Made by a program: the position numbers and the translations under genes. Below, piece after piece: positions 63,566 through 64,000 of a DNA stretch of 64,000 nucleotides. Source of the DNA: Actinomycetota bacterium (GTDB lineage Bacteria > Actinomycetota > Thermoleophilia > Solirubrobacterales > Solirubrobacteraceae); NCBI GenBank assembly GCA_005885515.1, contig VAWK01000029.1, positions 13,005 through 77,004 on the forward strand, given 5' to 3'. The notes below the pieces were generated by a model. The model was given only the letters and a program-made list of their open reading frames with translations. It was not told the DNA's origin and did no database searches. The stretch's first letter is position 1, and every line of letters begins with the position of its first letter.

Positions 63566-64000
63566 GCGCCGTGGCGCTGGCGAGCGCCCACCTCAAGGGC
63601 CCGCACGTCGACTTCGGCGGGCTGGCGCCGCTGCTCGCGCTGCTCGGCGGGGCGGTCGTCGTGCTGCTCGCCGGGCTGATCGGCTCGCGCTGGGTGCGCG
63701 CGCAGGTCGTGCCGACCCTCAGCCTGCTGGCGCTCGGCTCGGCGCTCGGCCTGACGATCTGGCAGTGGGACGCGCGCAAGTCGGTCGTCTCCGGCGCGCT
63801 GCGCATCGATGACCTGTCGCTGGCGTCGAACCTGGTGCTGATCGCGGGCGGCGCCTGCGCGGTGCTGCTGGCGTGGCGCTCGCTGGCGGCGCGCGAAGCG
63901 GCGCACGGGGAGTGGCACGCTCTGCTGTTGAGCTCGATCGGCGGTATGTCGCTGCTGGCCTGCGCGCAGAACACAGTGGCGGTGTTCCTCGGCCTGGAGC
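63562..64000 (+). CDS. nuoN: NADH-quinone oxidoreductase subunit N, 5' part
   Basis: The first 146 residues of the third antiporter-like subunit, cut by the window edge. A polar head (1-20) precedes spans at about 22-42, 49-68, 89-106 and 122-140. LLSSIGGMSLLACAQNTVAVFLGLE matches the start of the NuoN core. ATG at 63562 overlaps the nuoM stop. Identified mainly by position at the end of the operon and topology. Confidence 0.85.
   Translation, partial: MSAVALASAHLKGPHVDFGGLAPLLALLGGAVVVLLAGLIGSRWVRAQVVPTLSLLALGSALGLTIWQWDARKSVVSGALRIDDLSLASNLVLIAGGACAVLLAWRSLAAREAAHGEWHALLLSSIGGMSLLACAQNTVAVFLGLE

Overview
The window is a very GC-rich stretch of bacterial chromosome with tightly packed genes, many ATGA/GTGA start-stop overlaps and many GTG starts. 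Gene content suggests an aerobic, high-GC Gram-positive actinobacterium. The duplicated acyl-CoA dehydrogenases, SnoaL-like small proteins, divergent M23 lipoprotein and secreted TIM-barrel protein fit the Thermoleophilia/Solirubrobacterales best, but that placement is inferred from gene content and not from a phylogenetic marker. I see no rRNA, tRNA, insertion sequence, prophage or CRISPR array.

Layout. 1-3050: end of a holin-like envelope cluster, a nitrilase-TetR pair with a palindromic operator, and a DUF2804 gene. 3081-13005: an acyl-CoA catabolic region with a five-gene minus-strand operon (enoyl-CoA hydratase, carboxyltransferase, beta-keto acid cleavage enzyme, CaiB-type CoA transferase/racemase, MerR regulator), two acyl-CoA dehydrogenases and two secreted proteins. 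Two related 21-bp palindromes lie before the operon and before the first dehydrogenase. 13087-18595: CAP-domain protein, an active and a degenerate short-chain dehydrogenase, PlsC acyltransferase, glycerol kinase and a GT2 glycosyltransferase. 18661-26662: an orphan biotin carrier protein, a methylmalonyl-CoA-decarboxylase-like crotonase, then bioB-bioF-bioD, zwf, a membrane protein, and bioA with rubredoxin on the other strand. 26699-29109: Nudix, GFA and SnoaL-like genes with gene fragments. 29205-40750: GH15 trehalase/glucoamylase, metallo-beta-lactamase fold and DCC proteins, an amine/omega-amino acid catabolic cluster (ALDH, alanine dehydrogenase, PucR, class III aminotransferase, divergent APC permease), and a saccharopine-dehydrogenase-like gene. 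40877-47062: two large polytopic membrane proteins, a secreted TIM-barrel protein and a cation/Ca2+ exchanger with a hairpin-rich leader. 47380-49657: serS, a cytochrome c lipoprotein and a membrane protein. 49746-64000: the complex I operon nuoABCD-(EF fused)-GHIJKLM and the start of nuoN.

How it works together. Fatty-acid or branched acyl-CoA oxidation feeds electrons to the respiratory chain encoded at the right end. Biotin synthesis and the carrier protein support biotin-dependent carboxylases such as the carboxyltransferase at 6020. The aminotransferase makes alanine from pyruvate and alanine dehydrogenase regenerates the pyruvate, giving NADH for complex I.

The points most worth checking are a bioA gene that lacks both the PLP-phosphate-binding segment and a canonical start codon, the acyl-CoA operon with its shared palindromes, the structured leader of the cation exchanger, and the NuoE-NuoF fusion.
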